Counted from the first letter of the stretch, positions 21,873 through 32,099 are shown. The stretch: 64,000 nt of DNA from Azorinus chamasolen (GCA_963576725.1 OY755243.1:38549243-38613242); one strand, 5' to 3'. Numbers and translations: made by a program. The notes: generated by a model from the letters alone, not told the origin.

Positions 21873-22075
21873 CAGTAAAACCTCTCTATAACGACCACTA
21901 AATTACATCAACTATTTTGTGTTAAAGACAGGTGACTGCTTAAAGCAATGTGAAAGTAAAACAGAACGTTCCTATGGGAGCGTTCTGTTTTACTTTCACC
22001 TTGCTGTAAACAACCACCTGCCCTAAATACCAACCAATTAACACAATTTAGTGGCCGTTATAGAGAGGTTTTACT
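21873..22075. mobile_element. A-family MITE, full length
   Basis: CAGTAAAACCTCTCTATAAC after TA; the last bases are TTTTACTA. Apex GTTCCTATGGGAGC. Confidence 0.94.
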
Positions 22076-22103
22076 ATATGTACTTTATGTAGCTCTTTCA
22101 TTA

Positions 22104-22362
22104 ATTTTTAACCTCATAAATATTCATATAAGAGATAATAATGGTATGAATATTCATTAGCTCAACTTTTAAAATGTCATTATGAACAAGAGCTTTTCTG
22201 CCATATCAGAAACTATATGATTATATCTATATCAATATATAAACAAATAAAGCAGACCGTGATAAGACGGCTGCTACAAGAGTCATTTGATCTTCTCTGT
22301 TTGCAAAGGCGTTAATCAGACGGCTGCCACAGGAGCCATTCGATCTTCTCTGCTTACAGAGA
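22104..22362 (+). mobile_element. D-family MITE with duplicated hairpin arm
   Basis: AT-rich arm, then GCAGACCGTGATAAGACG. The segment CAGACGGCTGCCACAGGAG with TTCTCTG repeats directly afterwards (22313-22362), a short local duplication at the right end. Confidence 0.75.
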
Positions 22363-22367
22363 AACAC

Positions 22368-22615
22368 TAACCCTTTCCCTCATATAAACGTGTTTTTACG
22401 CATCTGCAAACAGAGTAGACCCAGACCAGACGGCTCCGATATGAGCCGTCTGATCAGGGTCTGCTCTGTTTGCTAATGGAATTTGATAGTTCTGTTTGTT
22501 TCTTTACTTTCAAAAATGGCTATACTGTTCCATCTTCCATATTTCATTATAACTATTTTGTCAATGAATATTCAGTATAGGTATTGAAATTTGATATAAA
22601 CATAGAACAGGGAAA
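22368..22615 (-). mobile_element. D-family MITE
   Basis: CTAACCCTTTCCCTCATATA, well-preserved hairpin (AGACGGCTCC / ATGAGCCGTCTGATCAGGG) and AACAGGGAAAGTCG at the right. Confidence 0.85.
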
Positions 22616-22685
22616 GTCGTTATTGGCATCTATAATGTAAAAGGGGTCAAGTGAATTCTACTTTAGGCAAGTAAAAGAGGAAATA

Positions 22686-23004
22686 CAGTTGAACTTCGAT
22701 ATCTCGAACTCGGATAACTCGAACTTCGGGATAACTCGAACAAAAAGGTCAGTCCCTGCAAAACTTACAATACAGAATTGCTCTAAAATGTATCGCTACA
22801 GGTATCTAGAAACACATATGACAGCTTAATACAGGTCTAAAGTAATGCTGAAAGCTCCTACAGGAGCTTTCAGCATTACTTTAGACCTGTATTAAGCTGT
22901 GGCCTTGCGAAAACGTTCAGATTAGACATAGGATGACTCGAACTCCTCTTATCTCGAACTTATTTGTACAATCCCTTGAAGTTCGAGTTATCGAAGTTCA
23001 ACTG
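22686..23004. mobile_element. G, pogo-like element of 319 bp
   Basis: Long inverted ends: CAGTTGAACTTCGATATCTC to CGAAGTTCAACTG, flanked by TA, with repeated TCGAACT / AACTCGAA. These ends are typical of pogo/Tigger elements. The inside holds a perfect hairpin (AGCTTAATACAGGTCTAAAG ... AAAGCTCC/GGAGCTTT) like that of H. Only copy seen here. Confidence 0.92.
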
Positions 23005-23450
23005 TACAGTAAATGAAAAAACAAACTCATAAAAGTAAAAGAAAGAAGATGAATAGATAAAATAACGAAAAAAGAATACAATAATATACATGTAAATAGA
23101 CATACTGCCAGTCATAAAGATTAAGACATTCACTATTATAGTTCAACCTTCTTGAAATGAGAAATGAAAGGGCACGTAATTACACTCCTGAACTTGGCCT
23201 TTATAAAGTGGGCGCACTTAAGGTTGTTCATTTTCTAAGATTTACTGGGCCTTATATTGCGGGTATTCTCGCGTCTCTATAGCTTCAATGTTTATTCAGC
23301 TCAACAACCTTTATCCGAGATTTCCTCTTCCTATTAAAAAGGCAAATAAACCATTTTAAATAGAAATAGGACACATGTGTGGTAACACGAGATCTATTGA
23401 ATGTTCTGTGTATCTAAATACGACTGTATAAAATTATCTACGTACAGTTC
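23005..23450. other. Unassigned sequence
   Basis: No gene or repeat recognised. Confidence 0.4.
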
Positions 23451-23862
23451 TGGGGCCTGTTTTATGAAAAGTCGTAGGACAGATATTGTCGCCAGTTCTT
23501 CTGTGATTACTTCTGCAACAGTTTGGGTCCAGATGAGACGCCGGGTAACTTTGCGTCTCATCAGGATCCAAACTATTTGTTATTGTAACTGGTTTTTACA
23601 CAAAAATGTAGAAAAATTAAAAAAAAAATAGTGAAACTTGTAGCAGACGACAAGGTTTTCAGACGACAAAAGTTATATACGACGATCGCTTTTGTAAGTT
23701 GCGAGTGTCGTGTGTTAGAACGTACGACAAGTGTTGTCGCACGAAGTTTAACGGCCACATGCTATACTATAAGCTTATTTCATCTACGTGAATAGTTATG
23801 ACAATCGTAAATTAGGACTTAAGACACGTCTGTTCGTACGATCTTTAATAAAACGGGCCCCA
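23451..23862. mobile_element. MITE with TGGGGCCCGTTTTAT ends
   Basis: Inverted ends TGGGGCCTGTTTTATGAAAA at the left and, on the minus strand at the right, TGGGGCCCGTTTTATTAAAG. Similar-ended MITEs are common in molluscs as I recall. An E element sits inside. Confidence 0.75.
23491..23670 (+). mobile_element. E-family MITE nested in the GGGGCC MITE
   Basis: GCCAGTTCTTCTGTGATTAC, TTTGGGTCCAGATGAGACGC / GCGTCTCATCAGGATCC, then AGCAGACGACAAGG and CAGACGACAAAAG. TTAA ends are not preserved. Confidence 0.75.
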
Positions 23863-24034
23863 GTGGTATAGATCAGACACGCACATTAACAGGTCCCAGT
23901 GGTATAGATCAGGCGCCCACATTAACGGGTCCCAGTAATATAGATCAGAAGGGCACATAACCAGGTCCCAGTAATATAGATCAGACGCGCGCATTTACGG
24001 GGCCCAGTGGTATAGATCAGACGCGCACATTAAA
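23858..24034 (+). repeat. Tandem array of about 36-bp units
   Basis: Five units of CCCAGTGGTATAGATCAGAC plus GCGCACATTAACGGGT variants. It begins at the right end (GGGCCCCAG) of the preceding MITE. Confidence 0.93.
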
Positions 24035-24160
24035 TATTTTTAAGAAACTCTGCCTTATTTCCCGCTTATTATTTGTCACATGACTATTCAACAAGGAAAG
24101 GGTTAACGTGTTTACTAGTCTATCCGCTGATTTACAAAGTTATCACACAGTGGAATCGTT

Positions 24161-24401
24161 GTAACTCTTTCAGTGCCAGCATCGTTTGGTCTGCTAGACA
24201 TATTGTCGTCTACTGGACACGTCTTCGCCTGATACCAGTTTTAGATTGGGTGCTTGTTCAATTTCGTTATAAAAAGATAAACGGAGTGCCGAGCAGTGTG
24301 TATCCTGATGAGACGCCGGGTCACTCGGCGTCTCATCCGGGTCAGTCCAAACTGTTGGCATGTGATATCACAAACCCGTCTTCGTGCACTGAAGGGGTTA
24401 A
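24161..24401 (-). mobile_element. E-family MITE
   Basis: AACTCTTTCAGTGCCAGC, ATTGTCGTCTACTGG, hairpin ATCCTGATGAGACGCCGGGT / ACTCGGCGTCTCATCC, ending CACTGAAGGGGTTAA. Confidence 0.85.
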
Positions 24402-24632
24402 GTGGCAACCAAGCATTAAATAACAAACAACTTAGTAAATGTCAAACCAGATTAACATAAATACCTTCAGATTTTATCTATTCGTATGATTAAATGCGTT
24501 TTGCGTATCAAAATAGATACGTAAATCAAGTGCACAGAAATTTGACGCCCTGCGTTCATTAGTCTGCTTTAATAGGGAACTAGATTTATTTATGTATCAA
24601 ATTACTTCATAAATTGGCTGTTGCATACAGTT

Positions 24633-24829
24633 CTAACATATTCCCTGTTTAATATGTATGTAAGAATTAATGCCATCATGAATAAATATTGACTGATATT
24701 TTATAATGGCATACATACACTTGAGATGTGGTATTGGTATAAACCGTGGTGCGAAAGCTAGCATACAAAGCAGACCCAGATCAGACAGTTCCTACAGGAA
24801 AAGGCGTTTTCATGAGGGAAAAGGGTTAA
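24633..24829 (+). mobile_element. D-family MITE, half hairpin lost
   Basis: CTAACATATTCCCTGTTT to GAGGGAAAAGGGTTAA. After AGACAGTTCCTACAGGAA the second arm is deleted directly into AAGGCG. Confidence 0.8.
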
Positions 24830-24966
24830 CAAAAAAGGCATGTGGGTCCATGGGGAACAGATAAGATGTGTATTTGAGTGATTACTAAAGTAAATAGAAA
24901 TTTATCAAATACACAATATACTAAATTTATCTGAAATCAGTTTGTAACACTGATCAATGAAATTTA

Positions 24967-25170
24967 CAGTAAAACCTCTCTATAACGACCTCTAAATTGT
25001 GTTAATTAGTTGGTATTTAGGGTAGGTGGTTGCTTAAAGCAAGGTGAAAGTAAAACAGAACGCTCCTATAGGAGCGTTCTGTTTTACTTTCACTTTGCTT
25101 TAAGCAGCCATCTGCCTTTAACACAAAATACTTGATGTAATTTAGTGGCCGTTATAGAGAGGTTTTACTG
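24967..25170. mobile_element. A-family MITE, full length
   Basis: 204 bp flanked by TA, apex GCTCCTATAGGAGC. Its right terminus is then repeated in tandem. Confidence 0.95.
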
Positions 25171-25237
25171 TATTTTAGTGGCCGTTATAGATAGGTTTTA
25201 CTGTAATTTAGTGGCCGTTATAGAGAGGTTTTACTGT
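25138..25237 (+). repeat. MITE right end triplicated, 33-bp period
   Basis: GTGGCCGTTATAGA starts at 25145, 25178 and 25211, each followed by GGTTTTACTGTA. The array is made of the A-family terminus alone. Confidence 0.96.
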
Positions 25238-25784
25238 ATAATTTATATTGACAGAGTGGCAAACCCATATGCTTATCTGGATGCACGTTGTTTGCAAATG
25301 ACCGCCAAATCGCGTTCGACGGAAAAGTGCTAATGGCATAGCCGTTAAAACTGCTGCTAATCAGTTATGCAGAAATATCTTATGCAGATGGTCTTAGTCT
25401 AGACTGACCACCGTGTGTCCATAATCGATGGCCGTAGCTGACCACTGGGCTGTACTTAATTACCAAGACCATTTAAATGTCTATCATAGATGGTATCTCG
25501 GACAATGATAAATATACTCAAATATTTATAGAGATTAATATCGACTAAATGGCTTCTGTTTAGATGGGACGATAATATATATTTCCTTAATGCTCCTTAG
25601 GTGATAAGGTAACAGCGATACTGTTTGATAAAGAGTGTGTGATTTAAGTTGACAGTAGCAATTAGCGATACTAATAGTTGTATCCATAAGAAAAGCTAAA
25701 ATGCAATTCTTATGTAACATCAAAACTACAGATAAGAGATGTATATAGGAAATTAATTAAAATCCTCATTAGAATCGCCTCGAG

Positions 25785-25786
<2 letters not shown>
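25238..25786. other. Unassigned sequence
   Basis: No gene or repeat recognised. Confidence 0.4.
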
Positions 25787-25854
<68 letters not shown>

Positions 25855-25911
25855 TCTCTCTCACACACACACACACAAAACACGCGCGCGCGCACGCACG
25901 CACGCACGCAC
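25787..25911 (+). repeat. CT, CTAT, CA and GCAC microsatellites
   Basis: (CT)n, short CTAT, (CA)n, then (GC)n and (GCAC)n in series. Confidence 0.96.
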
Positions 25912-26209
25912 AAGCATACATGTATACACACTATGTCCTGCCAGTTGTTAAACCGTTTTTGTGTTAATGTGTCAGACTATCTTGTTTACAAGTCTTTTCT
26001 CCGCAGACAAAGTAATTCTCCACGGCGTTAACTTCCATCACTGTCAGTTACCGCAGCTAATTTAGCCCAGGTGGAACCAAGTTTATCTAAACAAGACCCT
26101 AATCTTTCACATGCTGACCAAACTTTTCCCCCAATTTTTAGTCCATTTCATTTTCAATACAACAGAAAATGTTCAACTTTCAAATTTACGAAAAAAAATG
26201 CAATTTGAG

Positions 26210-26412
26210 TGGCTAACATTTCGGATCCTGGTAAGACGGCGATATAACTCAGCGATCTAAACCAAACAGTTCGCAAAGGTACTCAAAGGTTGACTCAGGG
26301 TTAGCTAAACATTAGCGCATCTTATTACGCCCGAGTTGTTAATGATTTTTGCAAACAGTTTAGACCCGAATTAGGCACCCGGTAAGTGTGTGTCTCACTA
26401 GAATCTAATTTC
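26210..26412. mobile_element. Two E-like hairpin fragments
   Basis: 26210-26285: TTCGGATCCTGGTAAGACGG and AAACCAAACAGTTCG. 26343-26412: TTTGCAAACAGTTTAGACCC, CCGGTAAG and TGTCTCACTAGAATC. Neither has TTAA ends. Confidence 0.5.
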
Positions 26413-26495
26413 CCCGGCTCTCAGATTACATTTCATTGCGACGAGAATTAAAGTTGTTACTAATTTGAAACTACAAATGTATCCATATTTGTTAT

Positions 26496-26842
26496 TTAAC
26501 CGTTTACCTGCTGATCACGTCTTAACAGACACATAACAAACAGCTTGAATCCACATGAGACACAGAGTAGTAACACGGTATCTCATCAGGATCCAAGCTG
26601 TTTGACACTCGCTCAAAAGTTTTTCAAAAACTTGAACCAATAGGATGTCAGTGAAAACAGTAACAAATCGGAGATTAAGCAGACGTCATTTTTATTGCAG
26701 ACTAAGGGCTGCACATAGAACACCTTGCCCCGGCATACTAAAGGTTGAAGCACCTTGTTACGGAAACTCCGGTCATGAAAAGAGCTCGTTAGAATCGTGT
26801 GCTGCTCAATTTACTTCCAACCATCAAAGAGGGAGAAATTAA
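26496..26842 (+). mobile_element. E2-subtype MITE with unfamiliar right part
   Basis: TTAACCGTTTACCTGCTGAT, hairpin AGCTTGAATCCACATGAGAC / ATCTCATCAGGATCC, then ACACTCGCTCAAAAGTTTTT. The right 150 bp match no family, but GGGAGAAATTAA ends exactly where the next E element begins. Confidence 0.6.
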
Positions 26843-27035
26843 CTCTTTCGCTGTCAGTGGTGAACCTGAGATATCTACGCGAATTGGTGGATCCAGGTGA
26901 GACACCGAGTAACTCGGCATCTCATCAGGGTCCAAGCTGTGTGTTGCCGTGATAATAGTTTTGAAAAGAAAAGGAAAGAAAATAATTCAATGAAAATTGT
27001 AGCATACGACAACATGCGGCAACAAAAGATATAAC
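26839..27035 (+). mobile_element. E-family MITE
   Basis: TTAACTCTTTCGCTGTCAGT, hairpin GGATCCAGGTGAGACACCGA / ATCTCATCAGGGTCC, then TAGCATACGACAACATGCGG. Confidence 0.8.
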
Positions 27036-27252
27036 CTTGGAAAATTTTACGGAGACGCTTCAAATACTCCGTTTTTACACGTAGGCTACTAAAAATAAAA
27101 CCGTGCATTTTGTTAGCCTTGGCAACGAAATGTCTGGCAACCATTTAACCCCTAACCTGTTGAATAATTGAAACTGACTCCTCCCTTTTCTAAAACATTA
27201 GTTAAACAAAATGTTGTATAAAAATATCACTGAGTAATATGTTGTTTATGAC

Positions 27253-27370
27253 AAACAGTGCAGACCCTGATCAAAGGGCTCCCATCAGGAGCCCATCAGG
27301 AGCCCTTGATCTGGGACGGGACTGTTTTCAAAGGTCTTATATACTCGGTTCCCAAACTTTAAGGGTTAAA
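27253..27370 (+). mobile_element. J hairpin with a duplicated arm piece
   Basis: CAGTGCAGACCCTGATCAAA, GGGCTCCCATCAGGAGCCC and again ATCAGGAGCCC, then TTGATCTGGGACGGG, ending CTTTAAGGGTTAA. The apex arm is duplicated by 12 bp. Confidence 0.7.
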
Positions 27371-27704
27371 TCCTATATAAATCAAGCGTTAACATTTTCA
27401 ATAGAAAGGTTCGCGAGAAGGGCTCGACAAAAGTTGGAAACTGATTTTGGTTTCTAGCATATAGCCATATAGGCCTAATATACATGTCTATCAAACGGAG
27501 GTGACATGCAAAACTGTGCTCTGTGCATGCCATGCGTTTAAAGTTTAATGATAAATGGGTTGCTTTAAACGTGTTGATATATAACAGGATTGGATTGGAT
27601 GATAAACACAATTTCTGTTTCTTCATAAGTTACGACTAGTTAAGATTTAACTCCACACATATATATCAATAAGTATACTACAATGAGTTGCCCTTTTCTC
27701 TCAT
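27371..27704. other. Unassigned sequence
   Basis: No gene or repeat recognised. Confidence 0.4.
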
Positions 27705-27958
27705 TTAACCCTTTCCCTCTTCTATTTATTTATTCCAAATTTTAATACCTACTGTATATACATGAACAAAATAGTAATAATAAAATGTGGAAGGTGGAAC
27801 GTTGTAGCCATTTAGAAAGTAAAGAAACAGATCTTTCAAATTTCACTAGCAAACAGAGGGCAGCTTCTGATCAGACGGCTCCTATAGGAACTGTCTGAGC
27901 TGGGTCTACTCTGTTTGCAAATGCTGAAGAAATGCGTTTATATGGAGGAAAGGGTTAA
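27705..27958 (+). mobile_element. D-family MITE, intact ends
   Basis: 254 bp, TTAACCCTTTCCCTCTTC to GGAGGAAAGGGTTAA. Apex GACGGCTCCTATAGGAAC. Confidence 0.92.
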
Positions 27959-28064
27959 ACATTATTTTCTTAGTGCATATTATGAATCAGTTTAATAAAT
28001 TTTATTTGAAGTATGTTTCTAAAAGTATTTCCCCATGCGATCTTTCAAAAACAGTTTGTCAAGC

Positions 28065-28132
28065 AAATAGTGCAGACCCTGATCAGAGGGTTCAATAGGG
28101 AACATTTTGATAAGGATGCACACTGTTTGCCT
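28065..28132 (+). mobile_element. J hairpin
   Basis: AATAGTGCAGACCCTGATCA, GAGGGTTCAATAGGGAAC, CACACTGTTTGCC. Confidence 0.6.
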
Positions 28133-28149
28133 ATGTCTCTGGACATAAC

Positions 28150-28330
28150 ACCCTTTACGTGTTACACCTTTGCAAACAGAGTAGACCTAGATCAGAAGGC
28201 TCCTTTAGGATCCGTCTGGTCAGGGTCTGCTCTGTTTGCCAGAATAATAGACATATTTATATAGATTCTGCCATGGCCAAAACAGATGAATTTATATGCC
28301 ATTAATATCAATGATGCCATTCTTTATTGA
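28150..28330 (-). mobile_element. D-family MITE, right end truncated
   Basis: CACCCTTTACGTGTTACACC, hairpin GTAGACCTAGATCAGAAGGC / GTCTGGTCAGGGTC, then GCCATGGCCAAAACAG and ATATCAATGATGCCATT. It stops where the following ORF ends. Confidence 0.75.
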
Positions 28331-28674
28331 ATGTATGATCTTCTCACCATTTCTGTTCTGAGCGTTTCCATAGCCGTATCTATAGACGTCTTTTTCTTGG
28401 GAGTTCGCTGACGTCCCGGGTTAGCCAATTTCTCCTTCACAACCTCTGCGGCCCTTTTTCGGGCCTGGTAGAATTCCCTGCAAGCATTCGACAAGTCTAT
28501 GGCATCTCCATACTTGTCGTCAGCTTTTGTCATGTAGTTATTATCTGTGATGACAATCTCCTCTGTTGAGGCAGTGTCAACATTTCCTTGAAAATCCTTC
28601 ATTGTCTCTTTTATTTCTAGTTTTCGTTCACAAATAGTTGAAAACGTTTCCAACTCGTCAAGAATAAGTTTGTC
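28324..28674 (-). CDS. Unrecognised ORF, possible last exon
   Basis: Open frame on the minus strand from about 28674 to the stop at 28324, some 116 codons, starting DKLILDELETFSTICERKL and ending with KKKTSIDTAMETL and VRRSYIQ. It is highly charged, with a likely helical part (ACREFYQARKRAAEVVKEKL) and a basic patch (GRQRTPKKK). There is no ATG at its start. It could begin after an AG acceptor (ACAGATAG), but the tract before it is not pyrimidine-rich. The frame is interrupted by TAG at 28675-28677 and then open again for about 70 codons upstream, so a pseudogene with a nonsense change is an alternative. I recognise no family. The stop lies at the edge of a truncated D element, which could have replaced the original 3' end. 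Confidence 0.35.
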   Translation of the reverse strand, partial: DKLILDELETFSTICERKLEIKETMKDFQGNVDTASTEEIVITDNNYMTKADDKYGDAIDLSNACREFYQARKRAAEVVKEKLANPGRQRTPKKKTSIDTAMETLRTEMVRRSYIQ

Positions 28675-28677
28675 CTA

Positions 28678-29039
28678 TCTGTATAGTCCGATAGCGCGGA
28701 CGTCGTCAAGATTTTCAAATGTGGTCCTCTCACAGTACCTCCGGTATCTCAACTGACATAAACACCTTGTGCCAAAATTTATTCGATATCTTGATCTAAT
28801 TTGAGAACATGAGTTTGATATTTGTTTAAAGCAATGACTCAACATCTATAGTCCGTGTATATAATGTCCCCTCTTATCAGCTCCAGCAAACCACACTCTA
28901 TGCGCTAGGATATCGGTTTAATCAATGGCTGAGAACCAGACGTTGAAACGAGCGCGCTGATTGGCTGGTCACTGCACGATATATGACTTTTCATTCGCTA
29001 ATAAGATCAGCGCGCTTGATAGCAACGGCGCCATCGGTT
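28678..29039. other. Unassigned; frame upstream of the ORF
   Basis: The lower part holds the minus-strand frame upstream of the in-frame TAG (includes RTTFENLDDVRAIGLYR). No other feature recognised. Confidence 0.35.
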
Positions 29040-29230
29040 TAAAACTGCTAACCTTTATCCGTTATTTGAGAGCTGACTTTCATTTGCAAAAAATATGGAT
29101 CCGGATTAGACGACGAGTAAGTCGGCGTCTGATCATGATCTGAACTCTATAACACCCATTCAGGAGTTTCTAAAAGCTTGATCGAAACGGAAGTAATAAA
29201 AATCAAACCATATCCCAATTTGAGCAGAAG
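29040..29230 (+). mobile_element. E2-subtype MITE
   Basis: ATATGGATCCGGATTAGACG / TCGGCGTCTGATCATGATC, then CATTCAGGAGTTTCTAAAAG and TTGAGCAGAAGC. Ends unclear. Confidence 0.65.
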
Positions 29231-29398
29231 CTTTTTTTCTTCAAAGTTGGGTAAGTGTCAATGTATTGTTTGCAGGAATCTAACAATCGGTCACACCATG
29301 AAAGCAGCTTTAAGTGTAAGATAGCAGGTATCTGTTACCAGTTTAATACTCGTTATATACTACTGTATGTTCCTATTCTATGATAAACAATTACACAA

Positions 29399-29619
29399 TG
29401 TACCCTTTACCTCATGAATATTCATGTGAAATATAATCAATGTTAGTAAGTTGGTATTTCATAATGCCGTTATGAGGAGGGAAGTTTTTACCCCACGGCA
29501 GAATTTGTCATGGGCAAATACAGCTGATCCTGATCAGATAGCTCCTAAAGGAACTGTTTGATCTGGATCTGCTACGTTTGAAACTGTATAAAATATGTTT
29601 CTATCAGGAAAATGGTTAA
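29399..29619 (+). mobile_element. D-family MITE
   Basis: GTACCCTTTACCTCATGAAT to AGGAAAATGGTTAA. Apex ATAGCTCCTAAAGGAACTG. Confidence 0.85.
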
Positions 29620-29891
29620 ATTTTAAACACGATACATACACTGACATACGTCCATATTTTGGCATTTTTAAAATGGTCACCAATTTTCCCAACGCGCTGC
29701 AGGCATAGCCTGTCCACCAGCACGGTGATATTAATGATTTACTTGCTGAATTTAGCTACAGGTTATTTTCCTGTCAGTTTCTACGTAAAAGGTGAAAAAT
29801 CCCTGTAAGGCGCGTGTTTATAAATTGTATTTTTGAAAGTGCACGCGCTGTCTCGCGTGATGGGATATGGGGGTCAGATTTCCCTAAATTA
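29620..29891. other. Unassigned sequence
   Basis: No gene or repeat recognised. Confidence 0.4.
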
Positions 29892-30024
29892 TTAACCCTT
29901 TACCTCAAAGAAACGCTTTTTCAACCTACACGCATATGCAAGCAGAGTAGACCCAGTTTGGACGACTTGTGTAGGAACATCTGGTCAGGGTGTGCGCTAT
30001 TTGCTTATGAAATGAATATTATTA
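29892..30024 (-). mobile_element. D-family MITE cut by the 30026 palindrome
   Basis: TTAACCCTTTACCTCAAAGA, hairpin GTAGACCCAGTTTGGACGAC / ATCTGGTCAGGGTG, then stops at TATTATTAG where the 137-bp palindrome starts. The AT-rich arm is not found on the other side. Confidence 0.75.
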
Positions 30025-30025
30025 G

Positions 30026-30162
30026 TTACACGGTGTTTCGGCGGGGTGTACGGGTTTGTATGACGGTTTTGGATTCCGTATTTCCTGAGCGCGAAGCGCG
30101 AAGGAAATACGGAATCCAAAACCGTCATACAAACCCGTACATCCCGCCGAAACACCGTGTAA
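30026..30162. repeat. 137-bp near-perfect palindrome
   Basis: Arms of 61 bp with one mismatch (GGCGGGGTGTAC / GTACATCCCGCC), starting TTACACGGTGTTTCGGCG, around a 15-nt loop GAGCGCGAAGCGCGA that can itself pair. Not a member of the lettered families. Confidence 0.97.
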
Positions 30163-30736
30163 CGAATTTATTTCCAGTCTTGGTCCATTGAAAGAAAGAA
30201 TAAATGCATAACCTTACAGAGTTTTGTAGTTTTTTAACCCTAAAAACTTGTTTACATACAGCGCGTGCGATTTGGCACAGCTGTCAATAAAGCACCGACT
30301 GAAAAATTACGTCACTCAAACTCACGCGCGGATTCGCGGGTTGGAAGAGATTCTCTGAAAATGCTGTACAAATGCATTTATAACACCATTTCAAAAAAGC
30401 ATTATTAGTCACCATGAAAGATAAGAGAAACCTGAAGATTTTTTTGTATTCTAACTGATTAATATTGATCATCGGTGGGGTTTCCCTTATCTTCCACGAC
30501 AACTATATATAGTACTGGTATTACGACACACATAACATTGGAATTTTGACGTCATAAACTTCAATTCATGAATTATTTGGGTCATTTTAGGAGGGATTTT
30601 CAGTGATATAAGGAAAAACTTTATAACGATGAATTCAAACGTTTGTAAAAAGTGAACGGAATTATAACAATCATGTGTGAACGAAGGAACACAGATTGTC
30701 AACAGTTATTCTAAGTACTGCAGTTTAGGTCAGCGA
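30163..30736. other. Unassigned sequence
   Basis: No gene or repeat recognised. It could be the 3' flank of the minus-strand ORF that follows. Confidence 0.35.
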
Positions 30737-31270
30737 CTACATGCCAGGATCTGTCTGTTTTGACTGATTGATGACGATTTGAACTGACCCAATTTTGCAA
30801 CCGCTGAACATTGTTATTGGTGCATTTTTTGGGATGAGAGTTTTATTTGCAAAATTTACTGCTGGCGCCGAGATATTAAAGTTGTTATCATCTGGGAAGA
30901 ATTCCGTGAATAATTCGTTTATATCGACGCCGTTCAAACATGATTCTGCCTGGTTGTCAGATCTAACTTTATGTAGTTCAAGATTTTGGCTGGTGGAGGG
31001 ATTGTCACAGATTGCTGGAAACACTGTTGAAGATGTCAAGGCGGAAATGGAAGCCGAGGGGACACCTCCGCGTACAGCACTGGTAATGGCTTGACCCATC
31101 TGGACTTTATCCTGGTCAGACACCCTGTTTAATCTAGTTTCATTTCTTATTTTAAACCAGTGCCAATTACGATGATACTTTGCACCGTAGTTACGACAGG
31201 TGGGATAATTGGGGAAACAAAAGAAGCAGTATACGAACATATAACTGATATAAAAGTTGGTTTTATACAT
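30737..31270 (-). CDS. Unrecognised minus-strand ORF
   Basis: 177 codons from an ATG at 31270 to the stop at 30737. The first 25 or so residues are hydrophobic and cysteine-rich (MFVYCFFCFPNYPTC) and may be intronic or UTR sequence read through. The rest looks more protein-like: RNYGAKYHRNWHWFKIRN, DQDKVQMGQAITSAVRGGV, an acidic stretch (ELFTEFFPDDNNF) and a C-terminal ITMFSGCKIGSVQIVINQS. I recognise no family. The opposite strand is also open for 99 codons, so coding direction is not proven. It lies between the palindrome at 30026-30162 and a related GGGGTGTACGG hairpin at 31409-31456, so it may belong to a mobile element rather than a host gene. Splice acceptors (TTAAACAG before GGTGTCTG) are possible but not convincing. 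Confidence 0.35.
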   Translation of the reverse strand: MYKTNFYISYMFVYCFFCFPNYPTCRNYGAKYHRNWHWFKIRNETRLNRVSDQDKVQMGQAITSAVRGGVPSASISALTSSTVFPAICDNPSTSQNLELHKVRSDNQAESCLNGVDINELFTEFFPDDNNFNISAPAVNFANKTLIPKNAPITMFSGCKIGSVQIVINQSKQTDPGM

Positions 31271-31408
31271 ATGTGTGGATGCTAGACAGTTTTTATGAAT
31301 TAATTCCGTTTATTTCAAAGGAAATAACCGCCTTATAAACTCAGAAATTGAGTTTGTTTACGCGAATCGATGATGAAACAAAACCGATCAGTCACGTGAC
31401 ATACTTGA

Positions 31409-31456
31409 TTCCGTACACCTTGGATCAAACGGGGTGTACGGTTTCTTACACCCCGT
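31409..31456. repeat. Inverted GGGGTGTACGG motif
   Basis: CCGTACACC at 31411 pairs with GGTGTACGG at 31433, followed by TACACCCCG. The 30026 palindrome carries the same GGGGTGTACGG. Confidence 0.7.
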
Positions 31457-32099
31457 TCACGTGGAGGGTCTCAGCCAATCACATTCCCAGAATTTATGAT
31501 GACTGGAAATAATATATGTTTATTCTCTGTCCATCATGGAATAAAATATTATCTTGCCCCTATTGTCGTAAAAATAATAAAGAGTCTTTTTTTTCTTGCT
31601 AAAATTCCACACAACTGTGAGTTCTCTCTATACGAAATCAATAAATCAACAATATTCCAGTACAATATATTATTTGGATTTTACACAGTATAACCAGTCT
31701 GGCAGATCACTCTGGAACTCGAACAATAAAATACGGAAAAATCTGTACACAGCGACCATTAAAATTAGATCTTAAATATGTAATATAATCTTTCTTTTTT
31801 TCATTTTAGTTTTTTATTTATTTACATTTTGTAAATAATGAAAGCGAATCAAAATAAATACATTGAATGGATACACATAGCCTACCTACACACATTAATA
31901 ACGGTTGCTTGGGGCCAATTGATTAATTGTTGCACAACGTACAATGAATGACCTGTGAACAACACATTCAATGGCCAACAGTTAACATATAGTTGGTGAC
32001 TGCATCGAGAATATACTAAACAGAGTCAAACACTCGAATATGCACCGTATATACTAAGTCAGCTGCGACACTAAAAAGTGGCATACCGTTCTGGGGTGT
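31457..32099. other. Unassigned AT-rich sequence
   Basis: T-rich and A-rich stretches; an imperfect inversion near 31911-31985 (GGCCAATTGATTAATTG, CAATGGCCAAC). No gene recognised. Confidence 0.4.

Noticed and set aside
30795..31094. 99-codon plus-strand frame.
   Set aside because: Antisense to the longer minus-strand ORF and without recognisable features; one of the two must be a shadow.
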